Program-made: the position numbers and the translations under genes
Shown: in pieces, positions 26,849 to 34,528 of the stretch
How the letters are laid out: every line of letters starts with the position of its first letter
Numbering within the stretch: the first letter of the stretch is position 1
The notes under the pieces: model-generated
The model's input: only the letters and a program-made list of their open reading frames with translations
What the model was told of the DNA's origin: nothing
Databases searched by the model: none
Assembly (NCBI RefSeq): GCF_003586285.1
Contig: NZ_QUBR01000001.1
Coordinates: forward strand, 1,417,363 to 1,481,362
DNA: 64,000 nt
Source: Aeromicrobium endophyticum
GTDB taxonomy: Bacteria; Actinomycetota; Actinomycetes; Propionibacteriales; Nocardioidaceae
Reading direction: 5' to 3'

Positions 26849-27258
26849 CCGAGCAGCCCCCCGAGGTGCCGCGACCGACGTCGGGAGGTCCGCGCTCGGC
26901 GATGCAGAACACGCCGAACGCCGAGCGCTACGTGCTCGAGGCCGATGCGATGCGGCGCAGGCAGCTGCGCTCGGCGCTGCTGCACGGCAGCCGGCGCACT
27001 TGGCGCGACCATCCACGCACCTGGCCGGCGGTCGTCGTGGGCATCATCGTGGTCGCCGTCATCATCGCGGGGCTCGCGGTCACCGAGGCGTTCAAGAAGA
27101 CCTCCGAGAACGAGAAGAAGCAGCAGGAGCAGCAGCAGCGACCGTCCACCACGGCGCCTGCAGTGCCAGGCCAGACCGCCTCGAACCCCGCTCCGGCGTC
27201 CCCCGCGCCCACCGGTCCGGCGGCCACGGCGCCCGAGTCGACCGCGACCACGCCGTGA
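26845..27258 (+). CDS. Single-pass membrane protein of T7SS operon, possible EccB-like stub
   Basis: 137 residues. A cytosolic segment of about 58 residues with a basic RRRQLRSALLHGSRRTWRDH run leads to one helix (about 61-79, VVVGIIVVAVIIAGLAV). A Lys/Glu/Gln segment and a Thr/Pro/Ala-rich outer tail to the end follow. Length, topology and the 'ALL..RR..RDHPR..P' stretch before the helix recall the N-terminal anchor of EccB, but the large outer core of EccB is absent. Overlaps the MinD-like gene by ATGA. The assignment is speculative; it may be an unrelated accessory subunit. Confidence 0.6.
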   Translation: MTEQPPEVPRPTSGGPRSAMQNTPNAERYVLEADAMRRRQLRSALLHGSRRTWRDHPRTWPAVVVGIIVVAVIIAGLAVTEAFKKTSENEKKQQEQQQRPSTTAPAVPGQTASNPAPASPAPTGPAATAPESTATTP

Positions 27259-27301
27259 CACGTCGTCGTGCCCCCTCGCGGGTCGGCACGACGCGTGCCA
27301 C
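27255..27301 (+). terminator. Hairpin between T7SS and Tad genes
   Basis: CGTCGTGCC (27264-27272) pairs with GGCACGACG (27285-27293); flanking GTGACACG/CGTGCCAC extends the stem imperfectly. It starts at the stop codon of the membrane stub, 80 bp before the SAF gene, so it could end or attenuate transcription into the pilus genes. Confidence 0.55.
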
Positions 27302-27379
27302 AATTTGCCCTGATCCACCGCCGGGGGACGGATCGCGCCCGCGGCTGACCCCTGCTCCACTCCCGAGAGGTCCCCACAC

Positions 27380-28048
27380 ATGGCCAGATCAAGCGCGAGC
27401 TCCACGTCCGTCTCGCGACTGCCGTCGACGCGTGAGTCGCGCCCGGCCCTGATCGGGCTCGCGGTCATCCTGATCGTCGGCGGTGCGCTCGCCTCGGCGT
27501 TCCTCGCGATCCAGTCGGGCGACCGGGCGTCGTTCGTCCAGGTCAGCCGAGAGGTGGCCCAGGGCGCGACGATCTCCGACGACGACCTCACGACGGTCAG
27601 CCTGCCCGAGGGGTTCGAGGGTGGCGTGCCGTCGTCCGACCGCGACAGCATCGTGGGCAAGACCGCCGCGGCCCGGCTCGTCGACGGCACCGTCGTGATG
27701 CGCACGATGATCTCCGACGAGCCCGGCGTCGCGGCCGACCAGACCCGCCTGGTGATCAACGTCGACTCGTCGCCGTTCATCCGCGGGCTGCAGTCCGGCG
27801 ACCAGCTGGCCCTCGACGTCGGCTCGACCGAGGGCGGTCGCCGCACCGTCTACGCCGAGCTCGTCTCGGTCGGCGAGCAGCAGAGCGGCTCGATCGGTGG
27901 AGCCGGCGACGACCAGGTCTCGATCGTCGTCGCGATCGACCTGACGTGCCTGTCGACGGTGTCGCAGGGCATCGAGGACTCCTCGGTCACGCCGGCGCTG
28001 ATCGGCAACGTCGACGAGTCCACGCTGCAGAAGACCTGCGAGGGCTGA
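27380..28048 (+). CDS. SAF-domain protein, CpaB/RcpC-like
   Basis: 222 residues. A cytosolic N-terminus (1-24), one helix (about 25-46) and an extracytoplasmic SAF domain (about 52-120) with VAQGATISDDDLTTVSLPEG and a ligand-type beta-clip; a second domain follows with two cysteines (LTCLST and KTCEG) that could pair. Gram-positive CpaB-like proteins occupy this first position in Tad operons and probably stabilise the pilus or bind peptidoglycan. A GAGAGG site precedes the ATG. It is the first gene of the Tad operon. Confidence 0.85.
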   Translation: MARSSASSTSVSRLPSTRESRPALIGLAVILIVGGALASAFLAIQSGDRASFVQVSREVAQGATISDDDLTTVSLPEGFEGGVPSSDRDSIVGKTAAARLVDGTVVMRTMISDEPGVAADQTRLVINVDSSPFIRGLQSGDQLALDVGSTEGGRRTVYAELVSVGEQQSGSIGGAGDDQVSIVVAIDLTCLSTVSQGIEDSSVTPALIGNVDESTLQKTCEG

Positions 28049-28049
28049 C

Positions 28050-28868
28050 ATGGCGCTCCTCGCGATCGCGTCCGCCAAGGGCTCGCCCGGTGTCACCACC
28101 GCCGCGATGCTCTTCGCGGCGCTCTGGCCCCGCCCCAGCATCCTCGTCGAGTGCGATCCGGCCGGCGGCGACGTCGCCCTGCGCATGCCGGGCGCCGACG
28201 GCGAGCCCCTCGACTCCAACCCCGGCCTGCTCAACCTGGTCGCTGCGGGACGCAAGTCGCTCTACGCCGACCTGGTGCGCCAGCACACCGAGCAGATCGT
28301 CGGGGGCCTCGAGGTCATCACGGGCATGACGACGCCCGAGCAGGCGGCGGGCCTCGGCCAGTGGGACGTCCTCGGGCAGCTCTTCGCCGAGCTGCCGGGC
28401 ACCGACACGGTGGTCGACCTCGGACGCATCGGCGCGGAGACGCCGCAGAACGCGATCCTGGCGTCCGCCTCGGCCGTCGTGCTCGTCGTCGACATCGTGC
28501 CGAGCAGCGTCGTGCACCTGCGCGAGCGGCTGCGCAAGGTCAGCGACGCGCTGGGCGGAGAGGTCGGCACGCCGCTGCACGTCGTGGTCGTGGCCCCGCC
28601 CAAGCGCTCTCGTGCCGTCGCCGAGATCAGGGACGCGATCGTGCAGTCGCAGACCCCGGTCGAGGGCGTGCATCACCTGGCCCACGACACCACCGGCGCC
28701 GCGTTCTTCCTCGGCCAGGTCACCGGCAGCCCGGCGCGCACGGCGCTCGTCCGGTCGGCCCAGCCGATCGTCGACGTGCTGGCCGACCGCACCGCGGGCG
28801 CCTTCGTCCCGGCCGGCCGCGGGACCGACCAGCAGCCCGCCGACCAGCAGCAGGAGGTGACCTCGTGA
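28050..28868 (+). CDS. TadZ/CpaE-like MinD-family localisation protein
   Basis: 272 residues. The P-loop region is ASAKGSPGVTTAAM: the signature lysine of the deviant Walker A is kept but the P-loop lysine is replaced by valine, which is common in TadZ-like proteins and suggests weak or no ATPase activity. The ECDPAGGDVALRM segment is the Walker A' region. TadZ places the Tad machine at its site on the membrane. One base separates it from the SAF gene and it overlaps tadA by four bases. The C-terminal tail is Gln/Asp-rich. Confidence 0.82.
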   Translation: MALLAIASAKGSPGVTTAAMLFAALWPRPSILVECDPAGGDVALRMPGADGEPLDSNPGLLNLVAAGRKSLYADLVRQHTEQIVGGLEVITGMTTPEQAAGLGQWDVLGQLFAELPGTDTVVDLGRIGAETPQNAILASASAVVLVVDIVPSSVVHLRERLRKVSDALGGEVGTPLHVVVVAPPKRSRAVAEIRDAIVQSQTPVEGVHHLAHDTTGAAFFLGQVTGSPARTALVRSAQPIVDVLADRTAGAFVPAGRGTDQQPADQQQEVTS

Positions 28869-30172
28869 TCGATCACGACCTGGTGCGCACCCTGCGCGGT
28901 CAGGTGGCCGACCGGCTCAACGAGCAGAGGCGCCGCGACCAGATCTCGGGCATCAGCCCGATGAGCGCCGACGACGAGCGCGAGTTCGCCCGGTCGCTCA
29001 TCGTCCAGGTGCTCGAGGACCACGCCCGCTACGAGGTGGCCGAGGGACGCTCGCCCATCCCGTCCGACGTCGAGGCCAGCGTCGCCGCGGCGATCCACTC
29101 GGCGCTGTTCGGCGTGGGTCGCCTCGAGCCGCTGCTGGCTGACCCCGAGGTCGAGAACATCGACATCAACGGCTGCGACAACGTCTTCGTGCAGTACGGC
29201 GACGGCCGCGAGGAGCGCCACCCGCCGGTGGCCGAGAGCGACGAGGAGCTCATCGAGCTGGTGCAGGTGCTCGCCGCCCACACCGGCCTGTCGAGCCGCC
29301 CGTTCGACTCGGCCAACCCGCAGCTCGACCTGCGCCTGCCCGACGGATCGCGCCTGTCGGCCGTCATGAACGTGTGCGCCCGCCCGTCGATCTCGGTGCG
29401 CAAGGCGCGGCTTGGCCGGGTGTTCCTCGACGAGCTGGTCGAGAACGGCACGATGTCGGCCGACATCGGCGAGTTCCTCAAGGCGGCCGTGCTCGCGCGC
29501 AAGAACATCATGATCGCGGGCGCCACCAACGCCGGCAAGACCACGATGCTGCGAGCGCTGGCCAACGTCATCCCGGCCACCGAGCGCCTCATCACGGTCG
29601 AGCGCGCCCTCGAGCTGGGCCTCGGCGAGTACGAGGACCTGCACCCCAACGTCGTGTCGTTCGAGGAGCGCCTCGGCAACTCCGAGGGCCTGGGGCACGT
29701 GTCGATGGCCGAGCTGGTGCGCCGGTCGCTGCGCATGAACCCGTCGCGCGTGATCGTCGGCGAGGTGCTCGGCGACGAGATCGTCACGATGCTCAACGCG
29801 ATGAGCCAGGGCAACGACGGCTCGCTGTCGACGATCCACGCCAACTCCTCGCTCGAGGTGTTCAACCGCATCGGCACCTACGCCATCCAGAGCAAGGAGC
29901 GGCTGCCGCTCGAGGCCACCACGATGCTGATCTCCGGTGCCCTCGACTTCGTCGTGTTCGTCCGCAAGCGCAACGACCACGCCACGGGCGGCACCCAGCG
30001 CCGCGTCGTCGAGAGCATCCGCGAGGTCGTGGGCCACGACGGCCAGGTGCTCTCCAACGAGGTCTTCGCCCCCGACCCCGACGGTCGCGCGGCCGCGCAC
30101 TCGCCGATCGGCTGCGTCGCCGACCTCGAGGACCACGGCTACCGGCCCATGGTCCACGGACGGTGGGCCTGA
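28865..30172 (+). CDS. tadA: Tad pilus assembly ATPase TadA/CpaF
   Basis: 435 residues from GTG. All secretion-ATPase boxes are intact: Walker A GATNAGKTTML near 217-227, Asp box ERLITVERALELGL, Walker B VIVGEVLGDE and the His box STIHANSS. The N-terminal domain contains NIDINGCDNVFVQYGDG. It is the hexameric motor that powers pilin assembly on the cytosolic face, with TadB and TadC as the membrane platform. GTGA overlap with the TadZ-like gene and single-base overlap with tadB. Confidence 0.93.
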   Translation: MIDHDLVRTLRGQVADRLNEQRRRDQISGISPMSADDEREFARSLIVQVLEDHARYEVAEGRSPIPSDVEASVAAAIHSALFGVGRLEPLLADPEVENIDINGCDNVFVQYGDGREERHPPVAESDEELIELVQVLAAHTGLSSRPFDSANPQLDLRLPDGSRLSAVMNVCARPSISVRKARLGRVFLDELVENGTMSADIGEFLKAAVLARKNIMIAGATNAGKTTMLRALANVIPATERLITVERALELGLGEYEDLHPNVVSFEERLGNSEGLGHVSMAELVRRSLRMNPSRVIVGEVLGDEIVTMLNAMSQGNDGSLSTIHANSSLEVFNRIGTYAIQSKERLPLEATTMLISGALDFVVFVRKRNDHATGGTQRRVVESIREVVGHDGQVLSNEVFAPDPDGRAAAHSPIGCVADLEDHGYRPMVHGRWA

Positions 30173-31092
30173 TGCTCGAGGACTACCGCCTCCCGCTGTC
30201 GATCACGGCCGGCGCCGTGCTCGGCCTCGGGTGCGTGGTGCTCTACTACGCCCTCACGCGCCAGGTCAGCGCGACCGCCGGTGCCACGCCGGGCCGTCGC
30301 GCGGTGTCGTCGCGCACGTCGCGTCGCCGCGGGCAGCAGGCCCTGGCGGGTGTGCTCGTCGGCGTCGTCGTGCTGGTCGTGACCCGCTGGGTCGTGCTCG
30401 CGGTCGTCCTGGGCGCGCTGGTCGCGTTCTGGGACAGGGCCTTCGGCGGCGCTCGTCAGGAGCGCGCCGCGATCGGCCGCATCGAGGGCCTCGCCGGATG
30501 GATCGAGGCGCTGCGCGACACGATCGCCGGTGCCGTGGGTCTCGAGCAGGCGATCCCCGCCACCGCGGTCAACGCGGCCCCCTCCATCAGGCCGTCGCTC
30601 AACCTGCTCGTCGACCGGCTGCGTGTGCGCGAGCCGCTGCCCGACGCGCTGATGAAGTTCTCCGAGGACCTCGACGACCCGTCGGCCGACCTGGTGGTCG
30701 CGGCCCTGATCCTCAACGCCCGGCTGCGCGGGCCCGGCCTGAGGGACGTCCTGTCGGCCCTGGCCTCGTCGGCGCGCGACGAGCTCGACGTGCGACGGCG
30801 GGTCGAGTCGAGCCGGCGCAGCACCCGGCGCAGCGTGCAGGTCGTGGTGGGTGTCATCGTCGGCGTGGCGGCCCTCCTGGTCGTGTTCAACCGCACCTAC
30901 GTCGAGCCGTACGGCTCCCTCGAGGGCCAGCTGGTGCTCGCCGGCGTGCTGGGCGTGTTCGGCCTGAGCATCCTGTGGCTGCGCCGGCTGTCGGGCGTCG
31001 CCGAGCCCGAGCGCTTCCTCATCACGCCCGGCATGGCGAGCCCGTCGAGCGTCATCACGGCCGCACCGACCATGGCGAGGCGGGACGCATGA
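30172..31092 (+). CDS. tadB: Tad inner-membrane platform protein TadB (T2SS F family)
   Basis: 306 residues. Helices at about 10-29, 58-85 (split), 226-244 and 257-274 surround a cytosolic T2SSF domain (about 95-215) with WIEALRDTIAGAVGLEQAI and FSEDLDDPSADLVVAALILN. ATG at 30172 overlaps the tadA stop by one base; an in-frame GTG at 30163 is possible. TadB and TadC form the platform on which TadA acts. Confidence 0.88.
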   Translation: MLEDYRLPLSITAGAVLGLGCVVLYYALTRQVSATAGATPGRRAVSSRTSRRRGQQALAGVLVGVVVLVVTRWVVLAVVLGALVAFWDRAFGGARQERAAIGRIEGLAGWIEALRDTIAGAVGLEQAIPATAVNAAPSIRPSLNLLVDRLRVREPLPDALMKFSEDLDDPSADLVVAALILNARLRGPGLRDVLSALASSARDELDVRRRVESSRRSTRRSVQVVVGVIVGVAALLVVFNRTYVEPYGSLEGQLVLAGVLGVFGLSILWLRRLSGVAEPERFLITPGMASPSSVITAAPTMARRDA

Positions 31093-31991
31093 TCCTCGAG
31101 CTGCTGGCCGGAGCCAGCGTCGGAGCGGGCATCCTGCTGATCGTCCTGGCCCTGCGTCGTCCCGTGCCCGGCGTCGCCGCGACGCTCAGCCGGCTCGACC
31201 GGCAGCGGCGTCCACGCCGGTCGCTGACGGCCAGCGCGGCCGGGGTCGAGCTCGACGGTCGACTCGATCGGGTCCGCACCACGCTGGGCGAGCGGCTCGA
31301 GGCCGAGGCCGGCGCGCGGGGCTGGCAGCTCATGCGTACCCGCGAAGACCTCGAGGTCATGAACCGCTCGATGTCGACGCACCTGGGCACCAAGGCGCTG
31401 CTGGCACTGGGTGCCTTCGTCTGGCTGCCGGTGGCCCTCAAGCTGAGCGGTCTGGTCGGGGGACTCGGCGTGCCCGTCGTCCTGGCCCTCGCCGCCGCCG
31501 TGTTCGCCTTCTTCCTGCCCGACCTGGCGCTGCACGGCGAGGCCGAGAAGCGCCGCCGCGACTTCCGGCACGTCACCGGCGCCTTCCTCGACCTCGTCGC
31601 CATGAACCTCGCCGGCGGCCGTGGCCTGCCCGAGGCGCTGATGGCGGCGTCGTCGTTCGGCGACCACTGGGCCATGGTGCGCATGCGCCAGGCGCTGTCG
31701 AACGCGCGCATCATGGGCTGGACGCCGTGGGAGGGCATCGCGCGCCTCGGCCGCGACCTCGGCGTCGAGGAGCTGCGCGACCTCGCGTCGGCGCTCGCGC
31801 TGGCCGGCGACGAGGGCGCGCGCATCCGTATGTCGCTCATGGCGCGTGCCGAGAGCATGCGGCGCAAGGAGATGGTCGACGTCGAGGGAGCAGCCGGTGA
31901 GAGCTCGCAGTCGATGCTGATGGCTCAGTTGCTCATGTGCGTCGCATTCTTGGTATTCTTGGCCTATCCCGCCGTCAGTCAGCTCGGTTGA
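31089..31991 (+). CDS. tadC: Tad inner-membrane platform protein TadC (T2SS F family)
   Basis: 300 residues. An N-terminal helix (4-22), a helical pair near 96-140 and a C-terminal helix (about 275-295, MLMAQLLMCVAFLVFLAYP) frame a T2SSF domain with FLDLVAMNLAGGRGLPEAL and DLGVEELRDLASALALAG. The family-typical 'rgLpeAL' lies near 185. It overlaps tadB by ATGA and ends 30 bp before the pilin gene. Confidence 0.88.
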   Translation: MILELLAGASVGAGILLIVLALRRPVPGVAATLSRLDRQRRPRRSLTASAAGVELDGRLDRVRTTLGERLEAEAGARGWQLMRTREDLEVMNRSMSTHLGTKALLALGAFVWLPVALKLSGLVGGLGVPVVLALAAAVFAFFLPDLALHGEAEKRRRDFRHVTGAFLDLVAMNLAGGRGLPEALMAASSFGDHWAMVRMRQALSNARIMGWTPWEGIARLGRDLGVEELRDLASALALAGDEGARIRMSLMARAESMRRKEMVDVEGAAGESSQSMLMAQLLMCVAFLVFLAYPAVSQLG

Positions 31992-32021
31992 GTGGCGGCC
32001 CATGAACCGGGGGAAAAATTC

Positions 32022-32243
32022 GTGTCAGCCGAAGTGTTCTACGCGATGGGCATCATCACCTTCGTGCGTGCCCGGGCCGATCGTGCCCGCCGTGACGGTT
32101 TCAACGAGCGCGGGGCCTCCGCGATCGAGTGGGCCATCATCTCGGCTGTCGTCGTCATCCTGGCGCTCGTCGTCGCCCGCGTCATCCAGGGTGTCGTCGA
32201 GGACAACTCGAACAAGATCGAGCAGGGCTCGAACACACCCTGA
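32022..32243 (+). CDS. Flp-type (type IVb) prepilin
   Basis: 73 residues from GTG at 32022, chosen because GGGGGA ends about 7 nt upstream. A basic leader ends NERG, after which the mature protein would begin ASAIEWAIISAVVVILAL. This has Glu at mature position 5 followed by an aromatic residue and a long hydrophobic helix, the Flp/Tad pilin signature. The mature pilin would be about 46 residues. The TadA-TadB-TadC machine upstream would assemble it after cleavage by a prepilin peptidase, which is not encoded in this window. Confidence 0.85.
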   Translation: MSAEVFYAMGIITFVRARADRARRDGFNERGASAIEWAIISAVVVILALVVARVIQGVVEDNSNKIEQGSNTP

Positions 32244-32628
32244 CCGGGGCACCAGCGCGATCGAGTTCTCGATCATTGCGCCGATCTTCCTGCTGCTGAT
32301 CTTCACGATCATCCAGGCGGGGCTCTACTTCTACTCCCTCAACACGGCGCAGTCGGCGTCGCGCGAGGGCGTCTCGTACCTGCGCCTGGCCGGCAACAAC
32401 TCCGACCCCGGCGCGTTCATCAGGGCGGCCGAGCAGGTCACCGAGGGGTACGCCACCAAGATCGGACGCCTCAACGACGTCACTGCCGTCGGCACGATCG
32501 ACACCCAGACCGGACGGGTCACGATGCGCGTGATCGGCTCGGTCGTGCTGCCCGTGGGCGGCACGGTCGAGATCCAGCAGTCGTCCGAGGCGACGCTCGA
32601 GCAGTTCCGGGGTGATCTGCGCCCATGA
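32191..32628 (+). CDS. TadE-like pseudopilin with irregular 5' end
   Basis: About 145 residues if started at GTG 32191. The TadE pattern is clear: basic leader ending DRG, then TSAIEFSIIAPIFLLLIFTI and an extracytoplasmic domain beginning LYFYSLNTAQSASREG. No ATG, GTG or TTG exists in frame after the pilin stop at 32243. The only upstream start is GTG 32191 inside the pilin gene in another frame, with a weak AGG before it. This gives a 53-bp overlap. Either translation really begins there or a few bases with the true start are missing. Overlaps the next gene by ATGA. Confidence 0.72.
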   Translation: MSSRTTRTRSSRARTHPDRGTSAIEFSIIAPIFLLLIFTIIQAGLYFYSLNTAQSASREGVSYLRLAGNNSDPGAFIRAAEQVTEGYATKIGRLNDVTAVGTIDTQTGRVTMRVIGSVVLPVGGTVEIQQSSEATLEQFRGDLRP

Positions 32629-33074
32629 CGACGCATCGTCCCGAGCGGGGCACGGCCAGCCTCGAGCTGGTCATCGTGGCGCCGTTCCTGCTCGCCTTGC
32701 TGTTCCTGATCATCGCCTTCGGTCGCTATGCGCAGACCGAGAGCCTCGTGGACCAGGCGGCTCGCGACGCGGCGCGGGCGGCGACGGCGCAGAACAACCG
32801 GTCGGAGGTGCCGGCGGTGGTCTCGCAGGTCGTGAAGGAGTCGATGGACGACGCGCCGGCCTCGTGCCGCAGCACGGCTGCCGCCGATCCGCCGCAGCTG
32901 TCGCAGAACGCCTTCGGCCTGCCCGATCCCGACAACCCCCTGGCGATCGAGACCGTCACCGTGACGGTGCGCTGCACCCTCGACCTCAGCGACCTCGGCG
33001 CGCTGCCCCTCAAGAAGGTCGACATCGCGCGCACCTTCACGAGCCCGCTCGACCGCTACCGGGGCTACCGGTGA
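32625..33074 (+). CDS. TadE-family pseudopilin
   Basis: 149 residues. Short leader MTTHRPERG, then TASLELVIVAPFLLALLFLI with Glu at mature position 5, and an extracytoplasmic domain with two cysteines (PASCRST and VRCTLD). TadE proteins are minor pseudopilins processed by the same prepilin peptidase as Flp. Coupled by 4-bp overlaps to both neighbours, giving three pseudopilin-like genes in series. Confidence 0.85.
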   Translation: MTTHRPERGTASLELVIVAPFLLALLFLIIAFGRYAQTESLVDQAARDAARAATAQNNRSEVPAVVSQVVKESMDDAPASCRSTAAADPPQLSQNAFGLPDPDNPLAIETVTVTVRCTLDLSDLGALPLKKVDIARTFTSPLDRYRGYR

Positions 33075-33748
33075 CGGCGCGCGACGAGCGCGGCTCGATC
33101 ACGCCGTTCGTCGTCATCGTGTCGCTGGCGATCCTGATGCTGGCGGCGCTGGTCATCGACGGCGGGCGCCAGCTGAACGCCAAGGGGCGCGCGATCGCCT
33201 ATGCGCAAGAGGCCGCGCGGGCCGGGGCCCAGGCCATCGACGTCACCGATCCGCGGCTCGACCTGCTGCCGAACCTGGCGCTGGCGGCGGCCAGCGACTA
33301 CTGCGAGAAGGCCAAGTCGCTCGACCCGCAGCTGACCGTGTGTCGAGCGGCCCTCAAGCGGGTCAACGATCCGGCCGGCGACTTCACCGCCGTGGTCGTC
33401 ACGACGCAGATCGACCTGAAGGCGGTGCTGCTGGGCCTGATCGGCCGGCAGACGCTGCAGGCAGACGGCGAGGCGCTCGCCCGTCCGGTCAGCGGCATCT
33501 CCAAGCCGGACAGTGGCAAGGTGCCGACCGTCGCTCCTCCCTCGGTCGCGCCCCCGGCCACGAGCGCGCCGACGGCCACCGCGCCGCCGGTGCCCGAGGA
33601 GGTCGAGGTGACGCCGTGCACCCCCAAACCGACCGACGACCCGGACGACGACAAGGACGACAAGGACAAGGACGACGAGGACAAGGACGACGACAAGCCC
33701 GACGAGGACGAGCCCCCGGAGTGCAAGCCGGCCGGTGACGCACCGTGA
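33071..33748 (+). CDS. TadG-like pilus protein with Asp/Lys-rich tail
   Basis: 225 residues from GTG. The N-terminus RDERGSITPFVVIVSLAILML has the pseudopilin-like RG-S cleavage region and a long helix; DGGRQLNAKGRAIAYAQEAARAGAQ follows as in Gram-positive TadG/'pilus assembly protein' members. After residue 145 a Pro/Ala/Thr linker leads to a run of alternating Asp, Lys and Glu (about 183-215) enclosed by two cysteines (VTPCTPK and PPECKP), which may close a charged loop. Overlaps its neighbours by 4 bp on both sides. Confidence 0.8.
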   Translation: MTARDERGSITPFVVIVSLAILMLAALVIDGGRQLNAKGRAIAYAQEAARAGAQAIDVTDPRLDLLPNLALAAASDYCEKAKSLDPQLTVCRAALKRVNDPAGDFTAVVVTTQIDLKAVLLGLIGRQTLQADGEALARPVSGISKPDSGKVPTVAPPSVAPPATSAPTATAPPVPEEVEVTPCTPKPTDDPDDDKDDKDKDDEDKDDDKPDEDEPPECKPAGDAP

Positions 33749-34377
33749 TACGTGATCGCCTCGCCATCGGCGCGTCCGTCGTCCTGCTCGCAGGTGTCGT
33801 CGGGGCGTGCGGGGATGGCGATGCGCCCACACCGTCGCGCTCGACCCCCTCGGCGGCCCCGTCCCAGACGACGCCCCCCACACCGGTCGTTCCGCCGTCG
33901 CCCTCGCCCACCGTCGCGACGCGGGCACCGGGGGCGGACGGCGTGACCTACAAGATCCAGGACTTCGAGAAGCACCAGGACGACGAGGCCGTGATCGAGT
34001 GGACGCGCATCGCCGAGGGGCTGGCAGCATCGACCAACCAGGGCAGGCTCGTTCCGTGGCTCGAGCAGCGGGTCAGCAAGAAGGTGCTTCGGATCTACGC
34101 CGACGCCGTCGCGCTCTCCAGCAAGCGCAAGTACCACGTCGCGGACGTGGGTGACGTCAAGGTCCGGTCGTCGAGGACGGAGGGCGACCGTGCCGAGCTG
34201 TCCATGTGCATGTGGTCGACGACGACAGGTGTCCGCGACGAGAACGACCGAGCCGTGGGCGATGACGAGGGCATCTGGTTCAGGCAGGACGCCGTGATGA
34301 GCAAGGCGTCGGGGCAGTGGGTCCTGACGTCGATCGACGGCAGAGGTGGCACCTGCCGGGGAGGGCCCCCCACATGA
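33745..34377 (+). CDS. Tad-associated lipoprotein, paralogue 1
   Basis: 210 residues from GTG. Signal peptide with lipobox VVGACG (Cys near 22), a Ser/Thr/Pro linker (about 25-60) and a folded domain of about 145 residues (GADGVTYKIQDFEKHQDDEA through SMCMWSTTTGVRDEN to GTCRGGPP). The domain has the length and alternating pattern of an NTF2-like fold, which is my inference. It is paralogous to the next gene. It overlaps the TadG-like gene by 4 bp, so it is made with the pilus. Confidence 0.75.
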   Translation: MIRDRLAIGASVVLLAGVVGACGDGDAPTPSRSTPSAAPSQTTPPTPVVPPSPSPTVATRAPGADGVTYKIQDFEKHQDDEAVIEWTRIAEGLAASTNQGRLVPWLEQRVSKKVLRIYADAVALSSKRKYHVADVGDVKVRSSRTEGDRAELSMCMWSTTTGVRDENDRAVGDDEGIWFRQDAVMSKASGQWVLTSIDGRGGTCRGGPPT

Positions 34378-34480
34378 TCGCGTGGGTGCGTGCGAGCCGG
34401 GCTGCCCTCTCGGGCGCGCCTGACCCCGCGTCTGCCGTCGTCGTCGCCCGGTCTGGGTCGGCGTCGCAGCGTTTTCTCGG

Positions 34481-34486
34481 TATGGT
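34481..34486 (+). promoter_or_regulatory. Candidate -10 before second lipoprotein gene
   Basis: TATGGT in the 151-bp gap between the two lipoprotein paralogues, 48 nt before the GTG at 34529; no clear -35. It would allow separate expression of 34529-39036. Confidence 0.4.
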
Positions 34487-34528
34487 GGTCTCCGGTCCGA
34501 CATCTTTCGTCTCCGGGGGGAGCCACAC

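Noticed and set aside
27259..27379. A small gene or riboswitch between T7SS and Tad operons
   Set aside because: Only the hairpin is seen; no open frame with a ribosome-binding site and no recognised riboswitch fold.
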